From assembly GCA_003290165.1 (NCBI GenBank), contig QNQO01010682.1:53794-117793 (forward strand): a stretch of 64,000 nucleotides of DNA, written 5' to 3'. Positions 45,605 through 57,555 of this stretch are shown here, one piece after another. The first letter of the stretch is position 1; every line of letters begins with the position of its first letter. The stretch is from Berberis thunbergii. Lineage: Eukaryota > Streptophyta > Magnoliopsida > Ranunculales > Berberidaceae. The notes below the pieces were generated by a model. It made no database searches and was not told the DNA's origin. It worked only from the letters and a program-made list of their open reading frames with translations. The position numbers and the translations under genes were made by a program.

Positions 45605-48600
45605 TCAAGGATTAAAGTCGGGAAACATGGCCTGAATCTGCTGCCAGTCTTCCCACGTTGCATCTTTGGTCGGAGCATTTGTCCATTGCACTAAAACTTG
45701 AGTCACTGCTCGATTGTGGCGAGGAACCAAGCGGCGAGCCAGAATGGCAGTAGGTGTGGCCCTGAGATTTCCCTCATTGTCCACTAATGGCAGTAGAGGA
45801 GCTGGAATGATTGTTGCACCCAACTTCTTCTTCAGCTGCGAAACATGGAAGACAGGGTGGATCCTTGACAGTGGGGGCAGCTGGAGTTTGTAAGCAATTG
45901 GCCCAATACACTCGACTATTTGAAATGGTCCATAGAAGCGTGGGGACAGCTTGAGGTTGCGACGGATGTTGACAGTGGTTTGTCTGTAAGGTTGAAGGCG
46001 CAAATACACCCAATCATCAACCTCAAATTGGCGCTCAGTCCGGTGTTTATCAGCTTGGGCTTTCATCCTTTCCTGAGCATGAAGGAGCTTCTCCTTAATG
46101 ATGCCTAGCATACGTTCTCTGTTGGCTAAGTAGAGTTCTACATCAGATATGGAGGTGTTTGTGAGAGGTGGGAGTGCTAGTAGCGGCGGTGTATAGCCAT
46201 ATAGTGCCTGAAAGGGAGAAGATTGAAGGCTGGAATGATAGGATGTGTTAAACCAATACTCCGCCAGGTACAACCATTTAAACCATTGCGAGGGAGCTTC
46301 ACTGGTCATGCACCGTAGATAAGTTTCAAGGCATGCGTTAGTACGCTCTGTTTGACCCTCTGTTTGAGGGTGGTAGGCGGAACTCATGCTCAGTTGTGTA
46401 CCCAGGGCAGTGAACAAGTCCTGCCAGAAGGCGCTAATGAAGACTCTATCTCGATCAGACACAATAGATTCTGGAAGCCCATGCAATCTGTAGGTGTTTT
46501 GTAAGAACAACTCAGCAACCATTGCAGAGGTATATAGGTGGGATAGAGCCAAGAAATGGCTGTATTTTGTAAGCCGATCCACCATTACTAGGATGACATT
46601 CTTCTGGTGTGAGGATGGTAAGCCTTCAATGAAGTCCAGAGACACATGTTGCCATGCTTGAGTAGGTATAGGCAATGGCTGAAGGAGTCCCCCATAAGAA
46701 GATTGGTCATGCTTGTTCTTCTGACATACATCACACTCAGTCACATGTTGAATCACTGATTGTTTCATTCTTGGCCAAAAGAAATACTGTTGAAGCCTCT
46801 TGTATGTAGTGGTGATACCCGAGTGACCACCCAGAGCTGAATTATGGAGTTCTTGCAAAAGTTGATGTCTAAGGTGTCCTGCTGTTCCTATGTACAGTTG
46901 GTTTCTGTATTTGAGTAAACCATTCAGTAAGGAAAATGGTGGCCTATCAGCAGGTTGAACTAACAACTGTTGTATAAGTTGCTGAGCATACTGATCATCA
47001 TCATAAGACTGGATAACTTGTTGAATCCATTGGGGTGTCACCATGGAAAGGGCAAGGTAGTGAGTGTCAGTGGCAGCTTGATCCATAGAAGGGGCAGGAA
47101 CCCTGGACAGTGCATCGGCAGCAGAATTTTCTACTCCCTTCTTGTAGTATATCTGGTAATCAAACCCCAATAATTTGGCTAACCATTTCTGCTGAGTCAT
47201 TCTGGTAACCTTCTGAGCTAAGAAGTATCTGATACTCTGGTGATCAGTATAAATCTGGAACTTGGAACCTAGTAAGTAGGATCTCCACCTGTTTACGGCC
47301 ATCACTATTGCAAGGAGTTCCTTCTCATAAGTCGAGAGTGTAAGGTTCCTCTAACTAAGTGCTTTGCTGAAGTATGCAATGGGTCGGCCATTTTGGGACA
47401 GAACAGCTCCAACTCCAGTTGAACATGCGTCTGTTTCAATGATGAAAGGTATGCTGAAATCAGGGAGAGCTAGCACTGGAGCTTCACACATAGCCTTCTT
47501 CAGTTGATTGAAGGCCTTGGTGGCTGTATCAGACCAGTGGAAGGAATGTTTCTTGAGGAGTTCTGTCAGTGATTGAGCAATGTGGCCATACTCCTTGATA
47601 AATTTTCTGCAGTACCCTGTGAGACCCAGGAAACCCCTCAGCTGCTTTATGTTTGTTGGTAGGGGCCAATTGACCATAGCCTCAAGCTTTGCAGGGTCTG
47701 CCTCTACTCCTTGGCCACTAATTATATGACCCAAGTATTCTAATTTTTCTTGGGCAAAAGAGCATTTACTGAGCTTCACTAGAAGTTGATGCTGTCTCAG
47801 GACAGAGAAAACAGCTTGTAGATGGGTTTTATGTTGAGGTAAGGAGGGACTATAGATTAGAATATCATCAAAGAATACAAGGACAAACTTCCGCAAGAAT
47901 TCTTGGAAAATCTGGTTCATTAAGGCTTGGAATGAGGCAGGGGCATTAGTGAGGCCAAAGGGCATCACTTTGAATTCAAAGTGCCCATGATGTGTTTTGA
48001 AGGCAGTTTTATGAATGTCAGGGGGATGGACTAGGATTTGGTGGTATCCGGACCTTAAGTCCAGTTTAGAGAAGATGGTAGCACCATGTAACTCATCTAA
48101 GAGTTCATCTATAAGGGGCATGGGAAACTTGTCTTTAATGGTGATGTCATTAAGTTTTCTGTAGTCAACACAAAATCTCCAGGCTCCATCCTTCTTTTTG
48201 ACAAGTAGAACTGGGGCAGCAAAGGGACTATGGGAGTGTTGGATGAGCCCAGATTCTAACATTTCCTGAACTAACTTTTCAATGACTGCTTTTTGCATAT
48301 AGGGTACCTTGTAGGGGTTTTGTGATGGTGGTGTGTGGCCTTGTTTTAATGGGATATGGTGGTTGAGAGTTCTATCAGGTGGAAGGTGAGTGGGAGTTTG
48401 GAAAAGGTCCTGGAACTCTTGTATTAGGTGTTGTATTTCAGGGTATTGGTGGGGTATGCTAGGTGTATTGTTGATAGAAAATAGGTGGCAAAAGAAAGAG
48501 CTGGCGTGTCTTTTTAGTAATCTGGTGATACCCTTGGTTTCCATCATAGATAGTCCTCCTATTTCTGAGCTCCCTTGTAAGGTGACAGGACTGCCATTAA

Positions 48601-50149
48601 CATTCAGAGTCAACTGCAGTTTTTGTAAGTTGAGGGTGATGTTTCCAAACAGTTTCAACCAGTCACCCCCTAACACCATATCATACCCACCGAGGGGAAG
48701 CACTCTTACACTCCCTTCAAACGGAATACTCTGCATTGTCCACTTCAGCTTTTCACACATAGCACTGCTAGTAAGGTGCTGGCCATTGGCCACTCTGACA
48801 ATCATCTGAGGAGTGAGAGTAATCTGCCATTTTGTTTCTTTGATAACCTTAGGATCCACAAATGAATGCGTGCTTCCAGTATCTATCAATATAGAAATTA
48901 CTCTCTTCTTTATGAGGCCTTGAATGAGTAGTGTATTAGTAGAAAAACTGCCATGAATGGCATGTAATGAGATTTCCATCTCAGTTGGGATTTCCTGCAA
49001 CAAGTTTTCAGTGATCAGAGCAGATCCTTCTTCCTCTTCTATTGTGTCTTCCTCAGGTATGAGCATATATAGATGTTGCTGTTTACAAATATGACCTGGC
49101 TTATACTGTTCCTCGCAGTTGTAATAGAGGCCCTTCTCCCTTCTAATTCTCATTTGAGTGGGGTTGAGTCTTCTAATGGGTGGAATGTGGTTATGATTCT
49201 TATTGCTTGAGGTGTGACTAGGATTATAGGTGCTTTTGGTGGTCTGATAGGGATTTTGTAAGCTGGTGGTGTTCGTGTGGAGGGACTTATTGGTTGTAGT
49301 GAGGTAATTAGGTTGTCTGTAAGGCTGAGTCAACTGAGATGAAGGCCTAGTATTACGATGTTTTTGAGAGGATGCTTCATGCATTCTAGCTAGGGATAGT
49401 GCTTGTGTGATGGTGGTAGGTTTGAACAGTTGTACTAGAGCCTTGATCTCTTCTTTAAGTCCACTCAAAAAACTCAATACAAAGTAGGTTTCATCTAAGT
49501 GGTTATTGTGAGATATCATCAATGATTTTAGCTCTTCAAATTTGTCGTAATACTCATTAACTGTTCCTTCTTGGACCAATTTGTTAAAGGCATCGACATA
49601 GTTGTCTAAGACTGATTCCTCAAAACGTTCACACAGGTCATACACAAATGGTTCCCACTGAAGCATTTCCTTGCTAACTTGATAGTCAAGAAACCAAAGA
49701 TCTGCTCTCCCTGTTAGATGAATAGATGCCATGCTAACCTTGTTTTCATCTCCTACTTGAAAGAATTTGAAGTACCGTTCGCATTTCTTTATCCATGATC
49801 TTGGATTCGTACCATCAAACGGTGGAAATTCAAGTCTAGGGAGTCGGGGAAACATACCTGGGTTCTCCCAATGAGTTTGGGAGATAGGCCTATGTTCTGT
49901 GTTTGCTGTATTGGTAGATGATGTCGAGGCTGGTTCTTGGACCCTTGAAGTTCCAGCTTGGCTTTGGATCAAAGATATGAGGTGCTCAAACCTGGCTTCG
50001 ATTTTTTTCTCCTGGATCTCATTCGATTGTACCATCCTTGTGAATTCACTCCTCAAGAACTCAATCTGAGTGGTTGTCTCATTCTGGTTCTTCCTGGTTT
50101 CCCGCATGAACTGCTCCAATTCTTTTGCTCGTGTTTCCATGGTTGCCAC
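45605..50149 (-). pseudogene. Gypsy gag-pol polyprotein with one internal stop
   Basis: From the ATG at 50149 the frame gives 932 codons, a TAG at 47351-47353, then continues in the same frame for about 580 codons to 45605. Gag fills the first ~350 residues. The zinc knuckle reads YYNCEEQYKPGHICK, with Tyr where the first Cys is expected. Protease has LIDTGSTHSF (near 48890). Reverse transcriptase has VDYRKLND, KLDLRSGYHQI, PFGLTNAPASFQ and FFDDILIYS (near 47880). RNase H has TDACSTGVGAVL, and the stop falls directly after YFSKALS. After it come the H2C2 zinc finger (HSG...CDVC), the integrase with LDFIEG, SDRD and HPQTEGQTER, and a chromodomain (VLVQWTN.PTKDATWEDW). One changed codon would account for the break. 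Confidence 0.9.
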
Positions 50150-50175
50150 AGTGTTTCAAGGATCAGAATAACACC

Positions 50176-50187
50176 GCTCTGATACCA
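50176..50187 (-). promoter_or_regulatory. Primer-binding site of the Gypsy element
   Basis: The minus strand reads TGGTATCAGAGC, two bases inside the 5' LTR edge: an iMet-type primer site. Confidence 0.85.
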
Positions 50188-50189
50188 AA

Positions 50190-50538
50190 TGTCACGATTG
50201 TGACTCTGTAAGAATGAATCGAAAAACAGATTGACAAGAATTTGGAGGAAAAAGACTAATCTCAAGTTCGTCTTGAACAGGAGCCTTTAATTGCTACTTC
50301 CAGATTGATTTCATTTGCTCTACAGAGCTCTCTACTTATACAGGAAGAAAAAACAAAATTTCAAATGACAACCAATGACAGCCTTCCACGTGTCAGGTAT
50401 GTAACTAACTTCTACAAGAATTACAAATTTACCCTCCTTTTCGAATTTGAACAATTTGAGTTGGCGCCCTCTTTTCCCGCCCAACTCTTGTGTTGCCATT
50501 TCTGAATTCCTTCTCTGATTTCTCATGGGATCGTGACA
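50190..50538 (-). repeat. 5' LTR of the Gypsy element
   Basis: Same length as the 3' LTR, 349 bp; it carries the outer target duplication TAATT. Confidence 0.9.
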
Positions 50539-51939
50539 TAATTCGAAGATCACTCCAAATCCGAAACCCTAGAGCATCAAAGATAGTAGTAGAAAGGAAG
50601 GGAGAGGAAAAAAAAGAAGAAAAACAAACGAAGTTCGCTTGATGAAAAGAAGGAGAAAAAGAAACCAAGAAAAAAACCCTATATCAATTTGTTCGATTTG
50701 AATTTTGTTTCACTTTTAACGGTAAAATAAAAAAAAAAAAAAAAAAAAAAGGCATGAAGACAGAGAGCTTCTAACTACACCCACCCTTTCTTCTTCTACT
50801 CGCTAGCAATTTTTTGGGGCATATTGGCATGTTTAGTTTGAACTCGAATTGCAAGTTGCTTGAGGTAGACAATAACGACAACAAATTTCTTCGTGCCACC
50901 ACAAAAATTCTCCGTTTCACCATGAGTCTGGTGCATTCCTACTCGCCAAATAGGTTGCGAGCAATAAGCTTCTCTGTACTCGCGATGGTATGAAGAAATT
51001 ATTTGTGGTGGTAGGATGAAATGGGTGAGTTCCTTTTTGGTACTCACAACTTATACGGCAAGTAGGAAGGCATCAAATTAACCCATATCCAATTTTTTTT
51101 TTTTTTTTGTCAAAATAGCTCAAAATCTCTTTTATCATTAACTAACTTCATTTTCAAAGGTTTTGGAACACCAGAAAACTCATAAAGACTTCTTCTTCAA
51201 GTTCCAAGCTTTGGTTTTAACCAAAACATATTCAAGCAAGCTTCCGACGTCCAAAGATTAAATCGGCAGAAATCGAGCAAATGACCTTAAAAAAAGTGGA
51301 AATCGAGCAAAAAACCTGAAAAATTGTTGAAATCGAGCGACAATTGTTGGTAATGGTTGAAATCGCATACATACATACATACATACATACATAAAATCGT
51401 AATTATAAACCGCGAGTTCAAAGTCAAAATAGTAGATAGAATTGGATAAACAATAATTTTTTTTAATAATTATCTATGCGATGATTAAATGACTTCTTAT
51501 CTTTAAAACACAATCACAAACATTATTTATAGAAGGGGTAAAATTGTAAAAAAAAACAAGAAAATGCTAGCAAACAAGGCTGACTAGAATTGTCGTAGGA
51601 AAATAACAACACTATTTCTTTTATTTCTTAATCTGTTTGGCAACGTTTGGAAATTAGAGATTACTGTTGTAATCTCAAATACCAAGCTTGTATCGGTATT
51701 TCTTATTCTTAATATATATATAATATATATTCATTATAAAAATAAAACTTAAAAATGTTCTATCATAGATTTATCAATATAACATTTGTATGTTAAACAT
51801 AACATATATCATTTTCAAATAACAATATATAACTATTATTTTTCACAATACTTCCATTTATTTGAAAGCTAAAAATATTTACCATTAATAACAAGATTAT
51901 GTTAATCCCGAATTTGGTAGTTTCTTTTTTTAATTTTAA
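50539..51939. other. Gene-free spacer with simple repeats and a core-conserved MITE
   Basis: An A-run of about 22 lies at 50729-50750 and a CATA repeat at 51367-51392. 51480-51600 holds a third core-conserved MITE (AAAACACAATCACAAACATT...TAGAAGGGGTAAAATTG). From about 51560 to 51780 the sequence matches the last 220 bases of the window. Beside the Gypsy element, CCGAAACCCTAGAGC followed by AAG-rich sequence resembles a 5' leader, but no coding exon follows. Confidence 0.55.
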
Positions 51940-52091
51940 TTTTATTTTATTTTTATTTTTATTTTTATTTTTATTTTTATTTTTATTTTTATTTTTATTT
52001 TTATTTTTATTTTTATTTTTATTTTTATTTTTATTTTTATTTTTATTTTTATTTTTATTTTTATTTTTATTTTTATTTTTATTTTTATTTT
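51940..52091. repeat. TTTTTA microsatellite, LINE tail
   Basis: About two dozen head-to-tail TTTTTA units. They sit exactly at the 3' end of the L1 fragment (minus strand reads TAAAAA repeats), so they are best read as an expanded A-rich tail. The open frame of alternating Leu-Phe here is an artefact. Confidence 0.85.
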
Positions 52092-53187
52092 TTGGAAATC
52101 AAGTGGGGTTATTTAGGATCCCCAAACCTATAAAAGAATTGATTTATCAATTACAATCGCCAATAGGGCTTGCCTAGCCTGTCTTCATGTACAATGTCTT
52201 TCATGTCCTCTGCAAAGGAACTAGGAGTTATTTCCAAAAACTCTGTGTTAGGAAGGAGGCTCACCAGTCGGTCTGCTAGTCTATTAGTCTCTCTGTATTC
52301 ATGACAAATCTGGTAGTCCTCAAGGTGCTCCAACATAGATTTGATCATATTGATGATATGTCTTAGATCCCATGTTGAGTTCCTGTCTTTGGTTAAGTAG
52401 TCAACCACGGTGGTTGAGTCTATTGGTAATTCTAACTTCCCGAGATGGTGTAAGCGAGCTAGTTTCAGTCCAGCCTCGACTCCCTGAAGCTCATGTTGTA
52501 GGACATAGTGCTCTGTAGAGGATCCTGAGCACGCTGCTACTACACTACCAGTTCCATCCTTGATCACTGCACCGTAACCCCCTCTATTACCTTGCATTGA
52601 GCCATCTGAATCTTATGCCAATCATCTCTTGGCTTCTTCCAATAGCATTGGATGGGCCTCTTGATTTTAAACACTGTGTCCAGGTTCCAGTTACCAAATA
52701 ACTGTCTATTGGATGCATTGTCCTCGACAACTAGCTCCTCTGCTGTGAATCTCAATCTGATGTCTGTGTAGATGCTCTTTGTGAGCTCAATTCCTGTGCA
52801 GAATTGTTGCTCATATAGTTTGCTATTACGCTCCATCCATAGCACATATACTGTGGCATTGAAGGTAACTTTTTTGACTAAAGATATACTGGATGCGCCT
52901 GTGAGATGTTGGCAACACCACCCTAACTAAGCATCCCAGTCAGTAACATGTCTATGGTAGTTGAGGTAGCACAGCATTCTAGTCCAGACAAAATTGGAGT
53001 ATGTACACTCAAAGAACATATGTTTGACTGTCTCTGGTTCCTGATTGCATAAGGGACAATCATCAGACTGAGCTATCCCCCATTTCTTTAGCTCACTGAG
53101 TGTTTTCAATGCACCATGCATGAGTAAGCACGTTACAAAGCTATGCTTGGGAATGTTCCCTTTAAACCACACCAATGCTTGGGAATG
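52092..53187 (-). pseudogene. L1-type LINE, 3' end (zf-RVT and RNase H)
   Basis: The minus strand begins with a zf-RVT segment (VWFKGNIPKHSFVTCLL, then CPLCNQEPETVKHMFFEC, about 53020-53175), a linker (MLWMERNSKLYEQ), then an RNase H (GNRGGYGAVIKDGTG, LQGVEAGLKLA, IDSTTVVDYL, CHEYRETNRLADRL; 52151-52597). The frame shifts twice (near 52925 and 52590). Endonuclease and most of the reverse transcriptase are absent: a 5'-truncated copy, usual for L1. Its 5' edge meets the end of a UGT gene at 53187. Confidence 0.85.
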
Positions 53188-53245
53188 TAAGTCGATGAAG
53201 ATTGGTGTTTAAAAGATTTATCAGCATTCACAATTTGGTTAAGGC
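53188..53245 (+). pseudogene. UGT 3' end stub (fourth unit)
   Basis: AAGTCGATGAAGATTGGTGT, then TTAA and AAGATTTATCAGCATTCACA, equals the last codons and early 3' UTR of copies A and B. Everything upstream is replaced by the L1 fragment. It shows that a fourth UGT gene existed on this side. Confidence 0.85.
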
Positions 53246-54954
53246 ATGTTTTTATGAACTCCATAATTTTAAGATTGAAAAAAGAGGTTATGACTTGTGA
53301 GTGACAGGTAATAAATAAATGATATTGGTTGCATTCTTGAATGATACTGAAACAGGTTTCCAGATCACAATGCATTTGAAAAGTAAAACAAGAATATTAT
53401 GACAGGTAATGAAATATTGACAATATTCAAATATTTGAAGCTAAGATTGTTGAAATATTGACAATAGTGATTGTTGAAATATTGACAATATTGAAATATT
53501 TGAAGTGATGTTGATTTATATTATGACAGGTATTGAAATATTGAATTATTTGATATTCCTCGAGTTAATTAAGAGTTACTAGGTTCAAATATGTAAAATT
53601 CTTAATCGGATTGATCGTCTGACTTTTGCCAGTTATACTAGATTATCTGGTAAACTCGCTACTCGTTCCTCAACCAAGCCGCTAATGAGTAAGGTGTAAG
53701 CTACCCAGATCGTTTTCGTGAATCCGATTTCGTGGCCTCCCTTCGGACTTGGATTTCCATGAGTAGTAGGAAAATAGTCTTATGAATAATCAATTTCTTG
53801 TGAGTAAATAGACAACCAAACAACAAAAATTTTGCATAACAAGGGAAATTAATTCCATTTTCCAAGGAAAATGGCTAACCAATTAAACAGACCATTACAG
53901 AATTATAAGGAATATTCCATTTTCCCTACCAAGTAAAATACAAGACCAAACTCAAGCCCCTTAGCACCATGCATTGTCATTTTAAAAGTACCACCATCAA
54001 AATCTGATTCAAAAAAATTTCAACGCTAATTGCCAAGCTTATAAATGAGTAATACATTCCTCACATAGTTATTAGTATTGTATGTACCAGTTGTTATATT
54101 GCCTAGTATATATCGTATGGTTACCAACCGGTACATAAGGTCATATATATCGGTTTAGCACAGTCCATGGTGTACCAACTGATATATACTGGCTTATCGG
54201 ATGTACCGGCGGGACCCCATTTTGTAAGTTCAAAAACATTTTTTTTCCAGTTTTAACCCTTCACTACATCAAATTAACATTTTTATAACTACTCCCAAAA
54301 CAGCAACACTTTTGAGCTGTAATAGTCCATCAAACAATTTCAATTCAAAACTAAATTTAGTTAAAAAATGAAAAACAGTTACACAAAAAACTATTACAAT
54401 AAATTGGATCACCATGAATAGTATCACTTGTAGCACCATACTCTTCACGGCGATACAATTATTATATCACTTTTTTTTTGTGAAATGTGTAAAAATTGTT
54501 TGGTGGATGGTTGCAACTCAAAACGTGTTACTTTTTTTTTAGGATTGTTATAAAAATGTCAAATTGGTATAGTGTTTGACTTATCCTTATCTACCCCCTT
54601 AAACTTGATAATGCACCATTTCATCTTTTCTCCTTTAACTTGATAACACACATGTATCTTTTCAAAGATCTTTTCTAAGATAGCTTTTGAGAGGGGGAAA
54701 AAAATCTCGTGCAGAGAGATTACTAAATCCCTCATATCTCAGTCCTCACAACTCGGAATTAGGATCCGTCTTCGTGGATAATTTTCTTTTTTTCGAATGA
54801 GTGCCTAGTGCATGTATTTGATTAAAGATTGAAGCCTCCACATGAAAGTTCTATCTATGGCCATTGCAGATAAATTTGTGTTACTTTCTATATATAGTGG
54901 GCATTGGACATGTTTTGGCCCTTTTTGGTGCCTAGGTTCATACATGTTTTGTAA

Positions 54955-55026
54955 GGAAAAATCTACGGTGCCTGGTACCACCAAGCACCAAACAGGCACC
55001 TTGGACCAAGCACCGTAGTCATGCTC
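54955..55026. mobile_element. 72-bp hairpin MITE
   Basis: Flanked by GTTTTGTAA at 54946-54954 and 55027-55035. The empty site with one copy is at 42835-42843. The insert folds from end to end: CTACGGTGC on the left pairs with GCACCGTAG on the right, and CCAAGC and GGCACC blocks continue the stem. The 9-bp duplication suggests Mutator type. Confidence 0.88.
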
Positions 55027-55384
55027 GTTTTGTAAATGTTTTGGTCCCTTTGGATAAGTATTACATAAATGAAAGTGTTTTTCTCCCTATTTGCTTAAAT
55101 ATCTCATAACTGTGTCTTATATACTAGTATGATACCCTTGCCCTTGGCATGAATGAACAAAAAATTTTATTTTTATTTTTAAATAAGTGTCCTATTAAAA
55201 AATATCAAATTAGGTATTTATAAAACTGCCCTTAACCAAACATATAAACATTTACGCTAATGAATGAATACCAATTTCAGTCATACAAAAATCAAAAAAT
55301 TAATCCTCAACACCTACGAAGAAAACCAAATTAATGGTGTAATATTTATATTTAGATTGAGCTTGCATATAAAATCGGCTTGAG

Positions 55385-55525
55385 TATTCTACGCTATCTT
55401 GTTTGAGTGCCTCTTTGGGGGATTTTTATACTTTTACCCATTTTCTTTAAAACGCAACCACAGAAGGGGTAGAAGTGTCAAAAAACCCCAAAGGGGCATC
55501 AAAACAAGGCAGCGTAGAATTATAC
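55385..55525. mobile_element. Core-conserved MITE (copy 4)
   Basis: Paralogue of 43190-43355 with a deletion in the core (CAACCACAGAAGGGGTAG). The arms still pair (TTCTACGCTATCTTGTTTGA with TTCTACGCTGCCTTGTTTTG read from the right). Confidence 0.7.
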
Positions 55526-55861
55526 AATCAACTTACACAAATAACATTTAAGAGTTTGTTATATCCAAAACTCCCATGCCACTTCCTGTAATTAGCAATC
55601 AAATTTGGATTTATAAAATAAAGAGAATTCAATAAACTCATGCAAAAACACAAAACCATGGAGAATGAGGGGATGATTCCATCTGTTCCGCTAAAATTTT
55701 GAGACTATAAAAGAAGGATTTGAGTGGTGAAGACATAATCTAAGAGAGATTGGTGTTTAGATGTTATAATCTTGACAATTGAAATCTTGTTGTTTAAATA
55801 TTGATGAAATCAACCAGTAACTATATATGTTTATACGAACTTATATAGTAAGTCCACGTTG

Positions 55862-55904
<43 letters not shown>

Positions 55905-56839
55905 CTATGTACATTTCGATACAATATATGTAACTTAAATTTGGGTTTTCGAGATATGATACAAAAAACGTTTTGACGTCTCATATTATTAATTTCATTA
56001 ATAGCTCTTGACATCTCATTCATATTCTGAACCAATCATGTGATTCTTGCTTTCATCAATTAAGGATTTCAAATACTCTGACTCTTCATGAATAAATTTG
56101 ATTGCATCAATGCTAACTCATTTTACTACTTGAACTCTCCATATTTTAAAAGATTGCACATAGCTTGAAAGGCAAATAGTTCATGCTCAACATCATAATC
56201 CTTACCTATTTAAAAAGTAATACTCAAGATAGATATTATTGGAATATTTATTATACGCTTAATATCGAAAAGGTATCCCCATTCATTAACGATTCAAGAA
56301 TAAGGGTTCTTCCAAGTTTTCTTATCAATCAAAAGAAAATCGAATGTCTTAAGAGAAATCTCTAACTAAAAGAAATCTCTAACTAGAGACAAACCTCTAA
56401 CTAGAGGTGTTAAGATATAAATAAATCTCTGACTGCAGGAGTGAATGTCTAGTTAGACTTTTCACCCAAACCTTCTTCAAACATTGACAACTAATCTTTT
56501 GAATTTTCAGACTAAATGCTTGAACCAGACATGTAAACAAATGACCCCCAAGTATGGAAAAAACTTAGCACTTAACTGATCGAGAGCAACTAAGCAAAAA
56601 CACTAGAGATCAAACCAACCAAATTGAATCTTGATATAAAAATGAAATCCTCAATCCAATGCCATGATATAAAAATTGATTAGAAAGTTAACATATGGTT
56701 GGCAAGAAATTTAACTGTGCTTCCAAGAATCAGAGGAAGAAGTCTAGACTGGAAGCTTCTAGTGCTTCAAAACTGAAACCCACAAACACCGAAATCAATC
56801 TCTCCGAATCAGCTGAAAAATATGTTAACTAGAAGTTTT

Positions 56840-57518
56840 TGTTGCTGCGCCTCGCGAAAGTGTAACAGATTACGAAACACAATTGATAGTTGCAATAGAA
56901 AGTAATAAATCCAAATTATAAACAAGGCAATGTAAAGTAAATGGAAATAAATAAACACATACCGCACACAACAATTTACGTGGTTCGGCAAGTTTGCCTA
57001 CGTCCACGGGCAAAGAGAATAGTTTTACTAATGAGATCGAGGAGTACAAATGGAGGGAGTTACACAATGTCAACAACGTTTACACACATGTGTCTGAGTG
57101 ACACCACAGATATACGCAGGGTGCGTTTATCCTTCACAAACAAAAGAAAGAAAAGGAAATCTCTTTCTTTCTCTCGTTTCTCTCTCCTCTCCTTCACATA
57201 CTCAAACAGATATTTGAGGAACCCTAAGTTCCTCAACTCACACTCTCAATCTCTCAAATTTCTCTCAATGGAAGAAGATGTTTCAAAGAGGAAGGGGATT
57301 CCTCCTTTTATAGCCGCTCTTTGGCTGTGGAGAAAGGCAGTGATTGATGGTTCCATCACCTACCACCATCTTCTTCTTTCTTCCTCAGTTGTCTTCTTGA
57401 AGGTTCAACTTAGATCCAATTGTCCTCCATTCCGACATGTTGCAATTCATTGCCGACAAGCCGAAATTGAGCATTCACAGGTACTTTTCTGTTCTTTGCC
57501 ATGTTCCCTGTTTCAACA
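56840..57518 (-). repeat. 3' LTR of Copia element 2
   Basis: About 679 bp. Compared with the 5' LTR it lacks a segment equivalent to AGCAAATCCACGGCTCAAAT near 63020 and has several small changes. Confidence 0.85.
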
Positions 57519-57555
57519 ATTCTCCACCTCGGTAAAGATTTCACAAATCTGAGCC

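Larger units (their letters stand above)
45227..50538 (-). mobile_element. Gypsy chromovirus-type LTR retrotransposon, young and nearly intact
   Basis: LTRs of 349 bp at 45227-45575 and 50190-50538 begin TGTCACGAT and end ATCGTGACA. By eye they differ at three positions. The target duplication is TAATT at 45222-45226 and 50539-50543. The primer-binding site TGGTATCAGAGC is at 50176-50187, two bases from the 5' LTR. One long polyprotein frame fills the inside. The C-terminal chromodomain marks the chromovirus branch. Only one in-frame stop separates the two halves. Confidence 0.93.
53246..56839. other. 3'-flank segment of the lost fourth UGT unit
   Basis: Collinear with 35471-45226 but without the MITEs, LINE, retrocopy and Gypsy element found there. 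It contains the TTGAAATATTGACAATA repeats (53400-53560), a core-conserved MITE (55385-55525) and a TA run (55866-55902). No coding sequence is supported. It supplies the empty sites used in this annotation. Confidence 0.75.

Noticed and set aside
51899..52177. 92-residue frame of alternating Leu and Phe
   Set aside because: It is a translation of the TTTTTA microsatellite at the tail of a LINE, not a protein.
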